60,409 nucleotides of DNA from Nostoc sp. 'Peltigera membranacea cyanobiont' 210A (lineage in GTDB: Bacteria; Cyanobacteriota; Cyanobacteriia; Cyanobacteriales; Nostocaceae), in contig NZ_NOLJ01000019.1 in assembly GCF_002246015.1 (NCBI RefSeq), positions 1 to 60,409 on the forward strand. The letters run 5' to 3'. The position numbers and the translations under genes were made by a program. Position 1 is the first letter of the stretch, and the number at the start of each line of letters is the position of its first letter. The notes beneath the pieces are model-generated. The model saw only the letters and a program-made list of their open reading frames with translations. It searched no databases and was not told where the DNA came from. Shown in pieces: positions 1-8,108 of this stretch.

Positions 1-37
1 ATAGTATTTCTGAAGTCTCTTAGGAAGCGATAAATTT

Positions 38-904
38 GTGAGCAATTCTGGTGTTTTGCCGCCCTGGCTGGTTTTAGATCCTCTCTTGCGTAGCTGCTTG
101 TTGGAGGATATTGGCCGCGGCGATCGCACTACAAATACGCTTCTAGTAGAAGATGTGACGCTAGGATTTGCTAAATGGATCGCTAAAGCTTCAGGGATAA
201 TTACTGGCTTACCAATTGCAGCTAGAGTGTTTCAGATTTTGAATGAAAAAGTCAGCTTTGTAGCGGTGGCGGCTGAAGGTGCATGGTGTGAGCCGGGACA
301 GATCGTAGCTGAAATTCATGGTTCGCTGGATGCGCTGCTGATGGGGGAACGTGTGGCGCTCAATTTGGCTATGCGGTTGAGTGGAATTGCTACGCTGACT
401 AATATATATGTAGAGAAAATTGCTGATTTACCTGCTCAGTTGGTGGATACGCGTAAAACTACGCCAGGGCTGAGACTGTTGGAAAAGTACGCGACTGCTG
501 TGGGTGGGGCGATTAATCACCGTATGGGATTGGATGATGCGGTGATGATTAAGGATAATCACATTGCGGCGGTTGGGGGAATTGGAGAAGCTGTTAACCG
601 TATTCGTTCTCAGATTCCTTATCCTTTGACTATAGAGGTTGAGACAGAAAGTTTAGAGCAGGTGAAAGAAGCTTTGAAGCATAAAGCTGACATTATTATG
701 TTGGACAATATGCCTTTGGATATGATGCATCAGGCGGTGCTGTTGATTCGCCAGCAGGATAACCGAGTGAAAATTGAAGCTTCGGGGAATGTGACTTTGG
801 AAACGATTCGCGCTGTGGCGGAAACGGGTGTTGACTATATTTCGAGCAGTGCGCCGATTACTCAATCGAAGTGGTTGGATTTAAGTATGAGGATTGTACT
901 TTAA
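38..904 (+). CDS. nadC: Nicotinate-nucleotide pyrophosphorylase (quinolinate phosphoribosyltransferase)
   Basis: Cytosolic enzyme of de novo NAD synthesis: it converts quinolinate and PRPP to nicotinate mononucleotide, CO2 and PPi. The 288-aa length matches the family. Visible signatures are the N-terminal EDIGRGDRTT segment (about residues 23-32), the substrate-binding DTRKTTPGLR (about 137-146), GGAINHR, and the KDNH motif (about 172-175), followed by the barrel strands IEVETES, IMLDNM and KIEASGN. The start is GTG at 38, preceded by an AGGAAG-like Shine-Dalgarno (21-26). It stands alone; the next gene is 400 bp away. Confidence 0.95.
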   Translation: MSNSGVLPPWLVLDPLLRSCLLEDIGRGDRTTNTLLVEDVTLGFAKWIAKASGIITGLPIAARVFQILNEKVSFVAVAAEGAWCEPGQIVAEIHGSLDALLMGERVALNLAMRLSGIATLTNIYVEKIADLPAQLVDTRKTTPGLRLLEKYATAVGGAINHRMGLDDAVMIKDNHIAAVGGIGEAVNRIRSQIPYPLTIEVETESLEQVKEALKHKADIIMLDNMPLDMMHQAVLLIRQQDNRVKIEASGNVTLETIRAVAETGVDYISSSAPITQSKWLDLSMRIVL

Positions 905-1105
905 ATGTCAAAATGGCAGTAAACCTTTATAACTGCACATAAAAAATATACGTAAATTTGATTATTGTTACTTAGATAATTCGTGCAGTGTCTAAAACGC
1001 TCAAAGTGTAAGCTCAATAAAGGTTTGGGTAATAGTGATCGCACCGCTTGTGAGAAATCTGGGGGTACTGTTTTGTAACTGATTTAGACGAAGGTGGCTT
1101 GATAA

Positions 1106-1231
1106 ATGAGTAAAAAGTTGGGACAGCAACCAAAAACGATCACCCTAGCTTTAGTTTTGTTTTTTGCCATCGATAATTTGTGCTATTACGACTACTACAC
1201 AAACAGTAGCTTAACGGCCAATTTTGGTTAG
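1106..1231 (+). CDS. Possible 41-aa small protein
   Basis: ATG at 1106 opens a 41-codon frame ending TAG at 1229-1231. It is preceded by an AAGGTGG-like Shine-Dalgarno (about 1091-1097). The product has a basic, Gln-rich N-terminus (MSKKLGQQPKT), a hydrophobic stretch (about residues 12-23), then a Tyr/Asn-rich tail (YYDYYTN). No family is recognised. It lies in the otherwise empty 905-1309 interval between nadC and the Uma2 gene. It could be chance; conservation in relatives would decide. Confidence 0.3.
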   Translation: MSKKLGQQPKTITLALVLFFAIDNLCYYDYYTNSSLTANFG

Positions 1232-1309
1232 ACTACGATGTGAAATAAGAAGAGCGTGAAAAAAGCGATCGCTAACTAATACTCTAAGAATTACCTGAGA
1301 ATCTTCGCA

Positions 1310-1984
1310 ATGGTTACACAGCTACCATCTTCCACCCAAAAAGGCATTATTTACCCTGACAGTGATGGACAACCAATGGCAGACAACACTAAGCAGTTTG
1401 AATTAATTGTCTGGATTAAAAATAATTTAGAAGTGCTGTTTGGCAATGACCCAAATGTGTTTGTCGCTGGAGATTTATTGTGGTATTCGGTGGAAGATGA
1501 TAACAAGCTCCACCAAGCTCCTGATGTAATGGTAGTATTTGGTAGACCAAAAGGATACCGAGGTTCTTATCAACAGTGGCTTGAAGACAACATTACCCCA
1601 CAGGTGGTATTTGAAATTTGGTCGCCTGGAAACCGGATCTCTAAAATGGCGAAAAAATTAGAGTTTTATGAGCGCTACGGTGTGGAAGAATATTATCTGT
1701 ATGAACCTGATGTGGTTGACTTGACAGGCTGGCAGCGACGGAACTCAAGATTAGAAGTGATTGACCAAATGGTTGGTTGGGTGAGTCCTCGATTGGGGGT
1801 GCATTTCGAGTTGACTGAGGAAGAACTGCAAATTTATCGTCCTGATGGCGATCGCTTTCTGACCTTTTTGGAACTAGATCAACAACGACAGCAAGAAAGA
1901 CAACGAGCAGAGCAAGCTGAGGCGCAGTTAGAAGCTCTCCGTGCTTTAGTACAAGAACGAGGAATTAATCCAGACCAATTGTGA
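1310..1984 (+). CDS. Uma2 family (DUF820) endonuclease-like protein
   Basis: A 224-aa protein of the Uma2/DUF820 family, which is greatly expanded in cyanobacteria and has a PD-(D/E)XK nuclease-like fold. The fold's core is seen as the APDVMVVFG strand (Asp near residue 67), then QVVFEIWSPGN (Glu near 103), KLEFYERYGVEEYYLYEPD and a final strand. The last 40 residues are a Gln/Arg/Glu-rich coiled coil (QQRQQERQRAEQAEAQLEAL), usual in this family. Biological role is unknown; nuclease activity is inferred from fold only. It is monocistronic. Confidence 0.85.
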   Translation: MVTQLPSSTQKGIIYPDSDGQPMADNTKQFELIVWIKNNLEVLFGNDPNVFVAGDLLWYSVEDDNKLHQAPDVMVVFGRPKGYRGSYQQWLEDNITPQVVFEIWSPGNRISKMAKKLEFYERYGVEEYYLYEPDVVDLTGWQRRNSRLEVIDQMVGWVSPRLGVHFELTEEELQIYRPDGDRFLTFLELDQQRQQERQRAEQAEAQLEALRALVQERGINPDQL

Positions 1985-2023
1985 CCGAATTTAATTTACA
2001 AGTCTCAGAAAATAGCGATCGCC

Positions 2024-2527
2024 TTAAACAACAGGTTTACTAATTTGCAGTCCCATGATCACTAAGTCCCGTTCAACGCTGTCAAGTTCAGCAATTTGAG
2101 GCAAATGTCCCCAGCGCTGAAAACCAAATGTTTCAAATAGTTTTAAACTGGGTTGATTGTGGGCAAAAATGAAACATACTAGGCTCTTTACACCCAAACT
2201 AGGACTTTCACTAATTGCTTGTGCTAAGAGTTGCCGTCCGAAGCCAGACCGATGAAAGTTAGGGGCTATGTAAATACTAATTTCGGCAGTCTTACTATAG
2301 GCGGGTCGCCCATAAAAGGATTGGAAACTAAGCCATCCAGCGATTATTCCGTCTATTTCAATTACCCAAAGTGGGCGTTGCGAAGGCGATCGCCCTTTAA
2401 ACCAAGCAAGGCGACTTTCCACGGATACTGGTTCTAAGTCAGCCGTTGCCATGCGGCTAGGAACTGCGGCATTGTAAATTGCCACAATTGCAGGTAAGTC
2501 AGTTTCAGTCGCATGGCGAATAGTCAT
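2024..2527 (-). CDS. GNAT family N-acetyltransferase (phosphinothricin acetyltransferase-like)
   Basis: A 167-aa single-domain acetyl-CoA-dependent N-acetyltransferase. It begins IRHATETDLPAIVAIYNAAV, the typical start of the phosphinothricin/methionine-sulfoximine acetyltransferase subgroup. The acetyl-CoA pyrophosphate-binding Q/R-x-x-G-x-G/A motif is HRSGFGRQLL (about residues 91-100), and the C-terminal FAHNQPSLKLFETFGFQRWG is the usual last beta-alpha unit. The substrate cannot be told from sequence. ATG start at 2527. Confidence 0.85.
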   Translation of the reverse strand: MTIRHATETDLPAIVAIYNAAVPSRMATADLEPVSVESRLAWFKGRSPSQRPLWVIEIDGIIAGWLSFQSFYGRPAYSKTAEISIYIAPNFHRSGFGRQLLAQAISESPSLGVKSLVCFIFAHNQPSLKLFETFGFQRWGHLPQIAELDSVERDLVIMGLQISKPVV

Positions 2528-2619
2528 TGCTACCGTCTCGGAAAAAATCTTCAGAAAATATTCAAAAATAATACAGCGTTAACAGTAGCAATTCTACGGC
2601 TTCTATCGTACTTGTCATA

Positions 2620-2666
2620 AGAGTTAGAAGTTAAGAGTTAGGAATTTTCAACTCATAACTCCTGAT
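2620..2666. repeat. Short palindromic heptamer repeat (AACTCxT type)
   Basis: GAGTTAGAAGTTAAGAGTTAG is followed after a short loop by the complementary CAACTCATAACTCCTGAT. This gives an imperfect hairpin of AACTCxT/AGTTAGA heptamers, typical short tandemly repeated repetitive DNA of filamentous cyanobacteria. It sits directly downstream of the ABC ATPase gene (minus strand) and may fold as its 3' stem-loop, but no T-run marks a terminator. Confidence 0.5.
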
Positions 2667-2667
2667 T

Positions 2668-4338
2668 TTATGCACGTGCTAGTAAGGGAGCAGCAGCTAG
2701 TAAGGTTTTGGTATAAGGATGCTGAGGATTGGCGAAAATCTGTTTTGTCAGACCGAGTTCGACAATTTTACCGCCATTCATCACGGCAATACGATCGCAC
2801 AAAAATCGAGCTAACCAAAGGTCATGAGTAATGAATAGATAAGTTAACTCAAACTCTTCCTTTAATTGCAACATCAAATCCAGCACTTGCGACTGGACGC
2901 TGGCATCTAACATACTCACTGGTTCGTCGCAGATTAAGAGTTTAGGGTGAGTAATCAAAGCACGAGCGATCGCTACTCGTTGCTGTTGTCCCCCAGACAA
3001 ATCCGAGGGATAACGCTCATAATACAATTCTGGCGGTGTTAACCCAACTTTATTTAGCATCCATAAAACCTGTTCTTTTGCCTTCGTAGAATTGGCTAAA
3101 TTGTGGATAAATAAAGGATCGGCAATACTTTGTCCCACTGTCATCGCTGGATTGAGACAAGCATGAGGATCTTGAAAGACCATTTGTATTTGTCGCCGTG
3201 AAGAACGAATTTCTTGACGCGACAGTTTAGTTAAATCTTGTCCTAAAAACTCAACTTTGCCACTAGTAGGACGAATTAGTTGCAATATTGTTCGTGATAA
3301 TGTGCTTTTACCACAACCTGATTCCCCGACTAAGCCGAGAATTTCTCCTGAATAAAGATCCAGGTTGATCCCATCTACTGCTTTAATTGTCTGCGTTTGT
3401 GTGTTAAGCAGTCGTTCGATAAAGTTAGGTTCTATGGTGTAGTGTTGCTTGAGTTCTGTGACACTCAAAATTGGGGATTGCTGATTAATAATTGGTAATT
3501 GCTTTTCTTCGTCATTGGCAATTATCAATTCTCCACTATCAGTTACTGCTTGAATATGTAAAGCTGCTTTTAGGAGCGATCGCGTGTATTCATGTTGAGG
3601 TTGCCTAAATACGGTTTCTGTAGCACCCATTTCGACCATCTTGCCGTTGTACATCACGCCAATGCGATCGCAATACTCAGCCACCATTGCTAAATCGTGA
3701 GATATCAGCAACAATCCCATGTTTTCTTCACCGCACAGGCGAGTTAATTCTTGCAATATCTGCGCGGAAACGGTGACATCTAAACTGGTGGTGGGTTCGT
3801 CAGCAACAATAAACTTGGGGTTGAGGAGTAAAGCTAATGCGATCGCTACCCGTTGCCGCATTCCACCGCTAAACTCATGGGGATACTGATTCCAGCGACT
3901 AGCGGGAATATTTACCTTTGCTAAAGTAGCAAGTGCTTTTTCTTTAGCTTCCCGCGTTGATAATTGTGGTGAGTGCGCCTGGAGGGTTTCGATACAATGC
4001 TTACCAATAGTCATCAACGGATCGAGGCGTGTCATGGGATCTTGAAAAACTAAGGCGATCGCCTCTCCCCGAAATTTCCGCAACTGATTAGGTGTCAAGT
4101 CAAACACTGACTGTCCTTGAAATATCACCCGTCCCTCAATCCGACTAGAGGATGGTAGTAAACGCATTACTGCCCGTCCAATAGTTGACTTACCACAACC
4201 TGACTCTCCCACCAATCCCATTCTTTCACCTGGTTTCAAGGTGAAAGATACATCATCAACCGCCCAGCTTGCTTCTTCTCCACTCCGTTGAGGATAGGCA
4301 ACTCGCAGATTTTCGATACAGAATAAGGCTTCACTCAT
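2668..4338 (-). CDS. ABC transporter, two fused ATP-binding domains (oligopeptide/dipeptide type, DppD-DppF-like)
   Basis: A 556-aa cytosolic protein with two complete nucleotide-binding domains in tandem. The first has Walker A GESGCGKST (about residues 43-51), Q-loop FQDPMTRLDP, signature FSGGMRQRVAIA and Walker B FIVADEPTTSLD. The second has Walker A GESGCGKST (about 337-345), FQDPHACLNP, LSGGQQQRVAIA and LLICDEPVSMLD. Both carry the oligopeptide-ABC C-terminal extension (QHEYTRSLLKA and QHPYTKTLLAA). This matches YejF-like fusions that energise peptide or nickel importers. No permease or binding protein gene is adjacent, so the transporter is assembled from unlinked genes. Confidence 0.93.
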   Translation of the reverse strand: MSEALFCIENLRVAYPQRSGEEASWAVDDVSFTLKPGERMGLVGESGCGKSTIGRAVMRLLPSSSRIEGRVIFQGQSVFDLTPNQLRKFRGEAIALVFQDPMTRLDPLMTIGKHCIETLQAHSPQLSTREAKEKALATLAKVNIPASRWNQYPHEFSGGMRQRVAIALALLLNPKFIVADEPTTSLDVTVSAQILQELTRLCGEENMGLLLISHDLAMVAEYCDRIGVMYNGKMVEMGATETVFRQPQHEYTRSLLKAALHIQAVTDSGELIIANDEEKQLPIINQQSPILSVTELKQHYTIEPNFIERLLNTQTQTIKAVDGINLDLYSGEILGLVGESGCGKSTLSRTILQLIRPTSGKVEFLGQDLTKLSRQEIRSSRRQIQMVFQDPHACLNPAMTVGQSIADPLFIHNLANSTKAKEQVLWMLNKVGLTPPELYYERYPSDLSGGQQQRVAIARALITHPKLLICDEPVSMLDASVQSQVLDLMLQLKEEFELTYLFITHDLWLARFLCDRIAVMNGGKIVELGLTKQIFANPQHPYTKTLLAAAPLLARA

Positions 4339-4639
4339 AGTTAGTTATCAGCCCTGAGCTACCAATTTTTATAATTTCAAATTTAGGATAGTCTATCAAA
4401 TTAAGTATTAGACCTGTTTTATAAAACTTACCTAAACATAGCAAAACTTGCAAAAGTGTATCTCGTAGCGATCGCGATAAATCTCTAGTCCTAGCAATTG
4501 CAGACAGCTATCGATATTCTTGATAACCACTGCTAAAGTTGATACAGCACACAACTATGATGTTATAAGTGTAAAATTCCAATCTGTAAAAACTAGAATC
4601 AAAATTAATTCAGGAAATCAGGATTTTTAAGTCAATATT
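4339..4639. other. Intergenic region without recognisable gene
   Basis: AT-rich divergent spacer between the ABC ATPase (leftward) and the small acidic protein gene (rightward). It holds one HIP1-like site (about 4469) and no ORF or hairpin that I can support. Promoters for both genes should lie here, but no clear -35/-10 pair is visible. Confidence 0.4.
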
Positions 4640-4888
4640 ATGGAGCAAAATCAGCCAGAACAGCGCCGCGTCGCCGATCAAGTGTTTGAACAATCCCTCG
4701 AACAGTTGGAGGATATCTTACAAGAAAATTCGACTGAGGAAGAAGAGATCCCCCAACTGCATACTAGTACTTTCACGGAAGTAGAACTCGACGAAGACTT
4801 GATAGATATTGATTTAGCGGCTCTTGAGGACGCAGTTGCTGATATTGAACAATATCTCGAAGAAAAAACAAAAACCCAATTGGGGTAA
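4640..4888 (+). CDS. Small acidic conserved hypothetical protein
   Basis: An 82-aa very acidic protein (runs such as STEEEEIPQ and VELDEDLIDIDLAALEDAVADIEQYLEEK). It is predicted to be largely helical, with amphipathic repeats and no membrane segment or signal peptide. ATG at 4640 follows a weakly purine-rich leader. It resembles short acidic proteins found beside housekeeping genes in cyanobacteria, but I do not recognise a named family. It converges with the rRNA methyltransferase gene, with only 14 bp between stops. Confidence 0.65.
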   Translation: MEQNQPEQRRVADQVFEQSLEQLEDILQENSTEEEEIPQLHTSTFTEVELDEDLIDIDLAALEDAVADIEQYLEEKTKTQLG

Positions 4889-4902
4889 AAAGTTAAAATT
4901 CA

Positions 4903-5685
4903 CTACTGACAAATCAATTGCCGTTGAGCTTCGTACAACATTAAAGCGGCTGCGATCGCCACATTCAAAGATTCCACTCCAGGACTCAAAGGAATTCTGA
5001 CTTGCCGATCTGCGATCGCTGCTAAATCTGCTGACAATCCAGCACCTTCATTTCCCAGTAAAATCATACTGGGTTTTCGCCAGTCCACTTCCCAATAAGT
5101 TAAAGTCGCATCGGGTAGAGTTGCCACTATCTGCATTCCTGCCTGCTGACTTTGTTGGACTGTCGCTTTTAAATCTTCGGTTACGGCTGTTGCGAGGCGA
5201 AACCATTGCCCTGCGGAAGCACGTAGAACTTTAGGACTATCTAAATCTACACTATCTCCACTGATCCACAGCCCTGATGCTCCAGCGGCGGCGGCGGTGC
5301 GAATCATCGTACCCAGGTTGCCGGGATCTTGTACCGTTTCTAAAGCTAGCACTAAACCAGTAAATGGTAGTTGAGTTTGGCGTTGGCTTCGTTTTGCCGT
5401 TGCCACCACACCATCCGGTTGAACTGTGGTAGCGATCGCATCCAAGACTTCTCTACTGACAATTTCGGCGCGATCGCATCGGCTACAAGCTTCTTCCCAC
5501 AGCGAAAGATGGGCTACTTGCCAATCTTGGGTACAACACACTGTTTCTAGTGGGTAATTGACCGCACAAGCTTCTTCTAACAAGTGCGTCCCTTCTAGTA
5601 AAAATAACTGTTGCTTATGCCTCTCCTTGGTGGAGTGCAGCTTGCGAATTTGTTTGACTAGGGAATTCTGTAAACTGGTCAACAT
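4903..5685 (-). CDS. TrmH/SpoU family RNA 2'-O-methyltransferase (RlmB-like)
   Basis: AdoMet-dependent SPOUT methyltransferase acting on rRNA or tRNA ribose. An N-terminal substrate-binding domain (LTSLQNSLVKQIRKLHSTKERH...) precedes the trefoil-knot domain. The latter has motif 1 LALETVQDPGNLGTMIRTA (Asn and Arg of the active site), motif 2 ILLGNEGAGL and motif 3 IPLSPGVESLNVAIAAALMLYEA. The open frame extends 17 codons upstream, but those codons translate the AGTGCTGAGT repeat (5693-5760). The ATG at 5685, where family homology begins, is therefore chosen (260 aa). It lies downstream of tRNA-Leu on the same strand. Target nucleotide not determinable. Confidence 0.88.
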   Translation of the reverse strand: MLTSLQNSLVKQIRKLHSTKERHKQQLFLLEGTHLLEEACAVNYPLETVCCTQDWQVAHLSLWEEACSRCDRAEIVSREVLDAIATTVQPDGVVATAKRSQRQTQLPFTGLVLALETVQDPGNLGTMIRTAAAAGASGLWISGDSVDLDSPKVLRASAGQWFRLATAVTEDLKATVQQSQQAGMQIVATLPDATLTYWEVDWRKPSMILLGNEGAGLSADLAAIADRQVRIPLSPGVESLNVAIAAALMLYEAQRQLICQ

Positions 5686-5692
5686 TTTTAGT

Positions 5693-5760
5693 TGTGAGTG
5701 CTGAGTAGTAAGTGCTGAGTTTTTCCTTCTCAGCACTCACTACTCGGCACTCAGCACTGG
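5693..5760. repeat. Long hairpin of AGTGCTGAGT short repeats between tRNA-Leu and the methyltransferase gene
   Basis: GTGAGTGCTGAGTAGTAAGT followed by GCTGAG pairs across a TTTTTCCTT loop with CTCAGCACTCACTACTCGGC and ACTCAGCAC. This gives a hairpin with arms of about 26 bp built from repeated AGTGCTGAGT units. It occupies the whole spacer between the tRNA 3' end (5764) and the methyltransferase start (5685). The same unit is found inside mfd (32318-32372). It may act as processing stem or terminator of the tRNA transcript, but is better explained as dispersed repeat DNA. Confidence 0.75.
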
Positions 5761-5763
5761 TTA

Positions 5764-5844
5764 TGCGGAACCCGGGACTTGAACCCGGAAGCCTTGCGGC
5801 ACTAGAACCTGAATCTAGCGCGTCTGCCATTCCGCCAGTTCCGC
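5764..5844 (-). tRNA. tRNA-Leu (anticodon CAG)
   Basis: The reverse complement folds as a class II tRNA. Acceptor stem GCGGAAC/GTTCCGC ends in discriminator A. The D-arm carries GGCGGAATGGCAGACGC. Anticodon stem CTAGA/TCTAG encloses loop TTCAGGT, so the anticodon is CAG. A long variable arm TGCCGCAAGGC follows, then T-arm CCGGGTTCAAGTCCCGG. The 3' CCA is not encoded. Length is 81 nt. It reads codon CUG. Confidence 0.95.
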
Positions 5845-6171
5845 TGGCATTTGTGCTTATCGACAATTTCTTATTATTGCGTTATGTTTTACCTTTGTCA
5901 AGTAAAAGCATAATGCCTCTTTAAAAGTCTCTAACTGGAAACGAGTTTTTCAGGCACAACGTCGAATCAAAATATTAACTGAACAGTACAGCATTGATTT
6001 TTAGAGAATACTTAAGTTATTTTACTGAGTATTTAATTTTGCTTAAAACTACTGTTTATTGATTCTTTTTTTAATTTTTTTTAAAATCTCAAAAAGCCTG
6101 CTATTGCTTGTTTACAGCCTAGATTTTCACCCAAAAAGCAATTTTTTTATACAAAACAGTGCTTTAAAACG
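5845..6171. other. AT-rich intergenic region upstream of murA and tRNA-Leu
   Basis: Divergent spacer with long A/T runs (for example around 6060-6085 and 6146-6152). No ORF or repeat is seen. It must hold the promoter of the leftward tRNA-Leu gene; no convincing hexamer pair is picked out for it. Confidence 0.4.
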
Positions 6172-6199
6172 TGGACATTTTGAATCTTTACTGTAGAAT
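6172..6199 (+). promoter_or_regulatory. Putative sigma70-type promoter of murA
   Basis: TGGACA (6172-6177), 16-bp spacer, TAGAAT (6194-6199): each hexamer matches the consensus at five of six positions. Transcription starting near 6206 would leave a leader of about 45 nt before the Shine-Dalgarno and the inferred ATT start of murA. Assigned by eye. Confidence 0.45.
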
Positions 6200-6238
6200 C
6201 AAAACCAACTTCAAACATATAAAATACGTATTACTTTT

Positions 6239-6253
6239 GGAGGTAGGCTTATT
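6239..6253 (+). promoter_or_regulatory. Shine-Dalgarno placed for an ATT start codon of murA
   Basis: GGAGG at 6239-6243 lies 7 nt before ATT at 6251-6253. The frame from this ATT runs directly into MurA with no stop. No ATG, GTG or TTG occurs in that frame between the upstream stop TAG (about 6194) and TTG at 6311. The placement argues for initiation at ATT. Confidence 0.6.
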
Positions 6254-7618
6254 AATCCTTCTACCAGCTTACCAGATGCCAAAATTGCTCCAGAAGCAGA
6301 CTCCTCAGTCTTGCAAATTTGGGGTGGGCATCCTTTGCGGGGTCATGTAAAAATTAGCGGGGCAAAAAATTCAGCATTGGTAATCATGGCTGGAGCCTTG
6401 CTGTGTCCGGGCGATTGTCGTATCCGTAATGTCCCTTTGTTAGCGGACGTAGAGCGGATGGGTCAGGTGTTATTAGCTTTGGGTGTACAATTAACCCGAC
6501 AAGGTGACATTTTAGATATCAACGCCAGCGAGATTAAAACATCAAAAGCTCCCTACGAATTAGTTACCCAGTTGAGAGCGAGTTTTTTCGCCATTGGAGC
6601 CATTTTGGCAAGACTGGGAGTAGCACAGATGCCCTTACCAGGCGGTTGTGCGATTGGGGCAAGACCAGTTGACTTGCATGTTCGAGGACTGCAAGCAATG
6701 GGAGCGGAAGTACAAATTGAGCATGGCATTTGTAATGCCTACGTCCCTGGCAGCAGCCGGAGATTAAAAGGTGCGAAGATTTACTTAGACATTGCTAGCG
6801 TTGGAGCGACGGAAAACTTGATGATGGCGGCTACCCTAGCAGAGGGTGAAACGATCATCGAAAATGCTGCCAGAGAACCGGAAGTAGTCGATCTAGCTAA
6901 CTTTTGTAACGCAATGGGAGCGAGGATTAAGGGCGCGGGGACTAGCAGAATTATTATCGAAGGAGTCCCCAAGTTGCATTCTGTTGACTACAGCATTATT
7001 CCCGATCGCATTGAGGCTGGGACGTTTTTGCTGGCAGCAGCAATTACCCGCTCAGAACTTCTTCTCTCGCCAGTCGCTCCAGAACATCTCATCCCAGTAA
7101 TTGCCAAGCTGCGGGATATTGGAGTGACAATAATTGATGAAAAGCCTGACCACTTGCACATTCTGCCAGCGGAAAGCCTTAAGGCAACGGATATTGAAAC
7201 TCAATACCATCCAGGTTTTCCCACAGATATGCAAGCGCCATTCATGGCTTTGCTGGCAGTGGCAGAAGGCGACAGCGTAATTAACGAATCCGTCTTTGAA
7301 AATCGCTTGCGTCATGCCTCTGAGTTGAATCGTTTGGGGGCAGATATTCGTGTCAAAGGCAATGCTGCTTTCGTTCGGGGAGTACCAAAATTATCTGGCG
7401 CACCAGTATTAGGTACAGACTTACGAGCATCGGCAGCGTTAGTCATTGCAGGACTAGCAGCAGAAGGACAAACCACAATTCAAGGTTTACAGCATCTCGA
7501 TCGCGGCTACGATCGACTTGATATGAAGTTGCAGCAATTGGGGGCTAAAATCCTCCGCGTGGGCGAAACACCAACAGATGCAGAAATCGCTCCCAGCATC
7601 AGTAGCCTGTCAAGTTGA
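6251..7618 (+). CDS. murA: UDP-N-acetylglucosamine 1-carboxyvinyltransferase
   Basis: Cytosolic first committed step of peptidoglycan synthesis: transfers enolpyruvate from PEP to UDP-GlcNAc. Seen are the N-terminal HVKISGAKNSAL (catalytic Lys-Asn region), the flexible loop with active-site Cys in PLPGGCAIGARPVDLH, PDRIEAGTFL, and the C-terminal HPGFPTDMQAPFMAL and DLRASAALVIAGLAAEG. Start choice: the first standard codon is TTG at 6311 (435 aa), but it has only a weak ribosome site. ATT at 6251 has a perfect one and adds about 20 residues (INPSTSLPDAKIAPEADSSV). If ATT is not used, the gene begins at 6311. Monocistronic. Confidence 0.93.
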   Translation: MNPSTSLPDAKIAPEADSSVLQIWGGHPLRGHVKISGAKNSALVIMAGALLCPGDCRIRNVPLLADVERMGQVLLALGVQLTRQGDILDINASEIKTSKAPYELVTQLRASFFAIGAILARLGVAQMPLPGGCAIGARPVDLHVRGLQAMGAEVQIEHGICNAYVPGSSRRLKGAKIYLDIASVGATENLMMAATLAEGETIIENAAREPEVVDLANFCNAMGARIKGAGTSRIIIEGVPKLHSVDYSIIPDRIEAGTFLLAAAITRSELLLSPVAPEHLIPVIAKLRDIGVTIIDEKPDHLHILPAESLKATDIETQYHPGFPTDMQAPFMALLAVAEGDSVINESVFENRLRHASELNRLGADIRVKGNAAFVRGVPKLSGAPVLGTDLRASAALVIAGLAAEGQTTIQGLQHLDRGYDRLDMKLQQLGAKILRVGETPTDAEIAPSISSLSS

Positions 7619-7660
7619 AATCGATCGGTTGAGACTGACGCAAAGGATAAGAAGAATAAA

Positions 7661-7692
7661 GCAGACAAGGTAAAATTTTCTCCCTTGTCTGC
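7661..7692 (+). terminator. Hairpin downstream of murA
   Basis: GCAGACAAGG (7661-7670) and CCTTGTCTGC (7683-7692) form a perfect 10-bp stem with a 12-nt loop, 43 bp after the murA stop. The following CTTTATCT is only moderately T-rich, so termination is likely but not certain. Confidence 0.5.
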
Positions 7693-7777
7693 CTTTATCT
7701 CTCCCATCTATACCTTGCGATCTGCTGAATTCTCCTGATAGATAGAGGCTTTTAAGCTTTGTCCATATCTTTTTTTG

Positions 7778-7903
7778 ATGAATATTCTAGAAAAATCTGT
7801 GTTGGCTGTTACAATATTGTTAAGAAAAGTTGCCCGTTGCATTTTGGGAACGCGTAATTGGGTTTTAACTCTCTTGAGAAGACAACGCAAAAACATTTTT
7901 TAG
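7778..7903 (+). CDS. Candidate 41-aa basic small protein with its own terminator
   Basis: ATG at 7778 opens a 41-codon frame ending TAG at 7901-7903. The stop overlaps the first bases of a strong terminator hairpin (7902-7930). The product is basic and amphipathic: MNILEKSVLAVTILLRKVAR, then a segment ending LLRRQRKNIF, so it could be a membrane-associated helix. No good Shine-Dalgarno is visible (the leader is a T-run), and no family is recognised. The exact coupling of frame end and terminator is the main evidence. The antisense 62-aa frame over the same bases has no such support. Confidence 0.45.
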   Translation: MNILEKSVLAVTILLRKVARCILGTRNWVLTLLRRQRKNIF

Positions 7904-7930
7904 ACCAGCTGTGGGAGGCTGGTCTTTTTA
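7902..7930 (+). terminator. Strong intrinsic terminator
   Basis: AGACCAGC (7902-7909), loop TGTGGGAG, GCTGGTCT (7918-7925), then TTTTTA: an 8-bp GC-rich stem followed by a T-run, reading rightward. It belongs to whatever transcript covers 7778-7903, either the 41-codon ORF or a small RNA. Confidence 0.8.
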
Positions 7931-8108
7931 TATTTAAAGTCCTCACAAATTATACTTATCACTTTGGGTATAATACTCGTGCTGTTTTATTAATTACTTT
8001 TATTGGTTTGTAATACATTCTTAAATCGGTAGCATCAGAGTAGATTTATTGCAGTTGCCAGCCACTTTAAACTTCAGATTAGCGCACAGAAGTCGTTGGT
8101 GGGGTCAT

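Noticed and set aside
5615..5866. 83-codon leftward ORF over tRNA-Leu
   Set aside because: It spans the tRNA and the hairpin repeat; an artefact of open frame.
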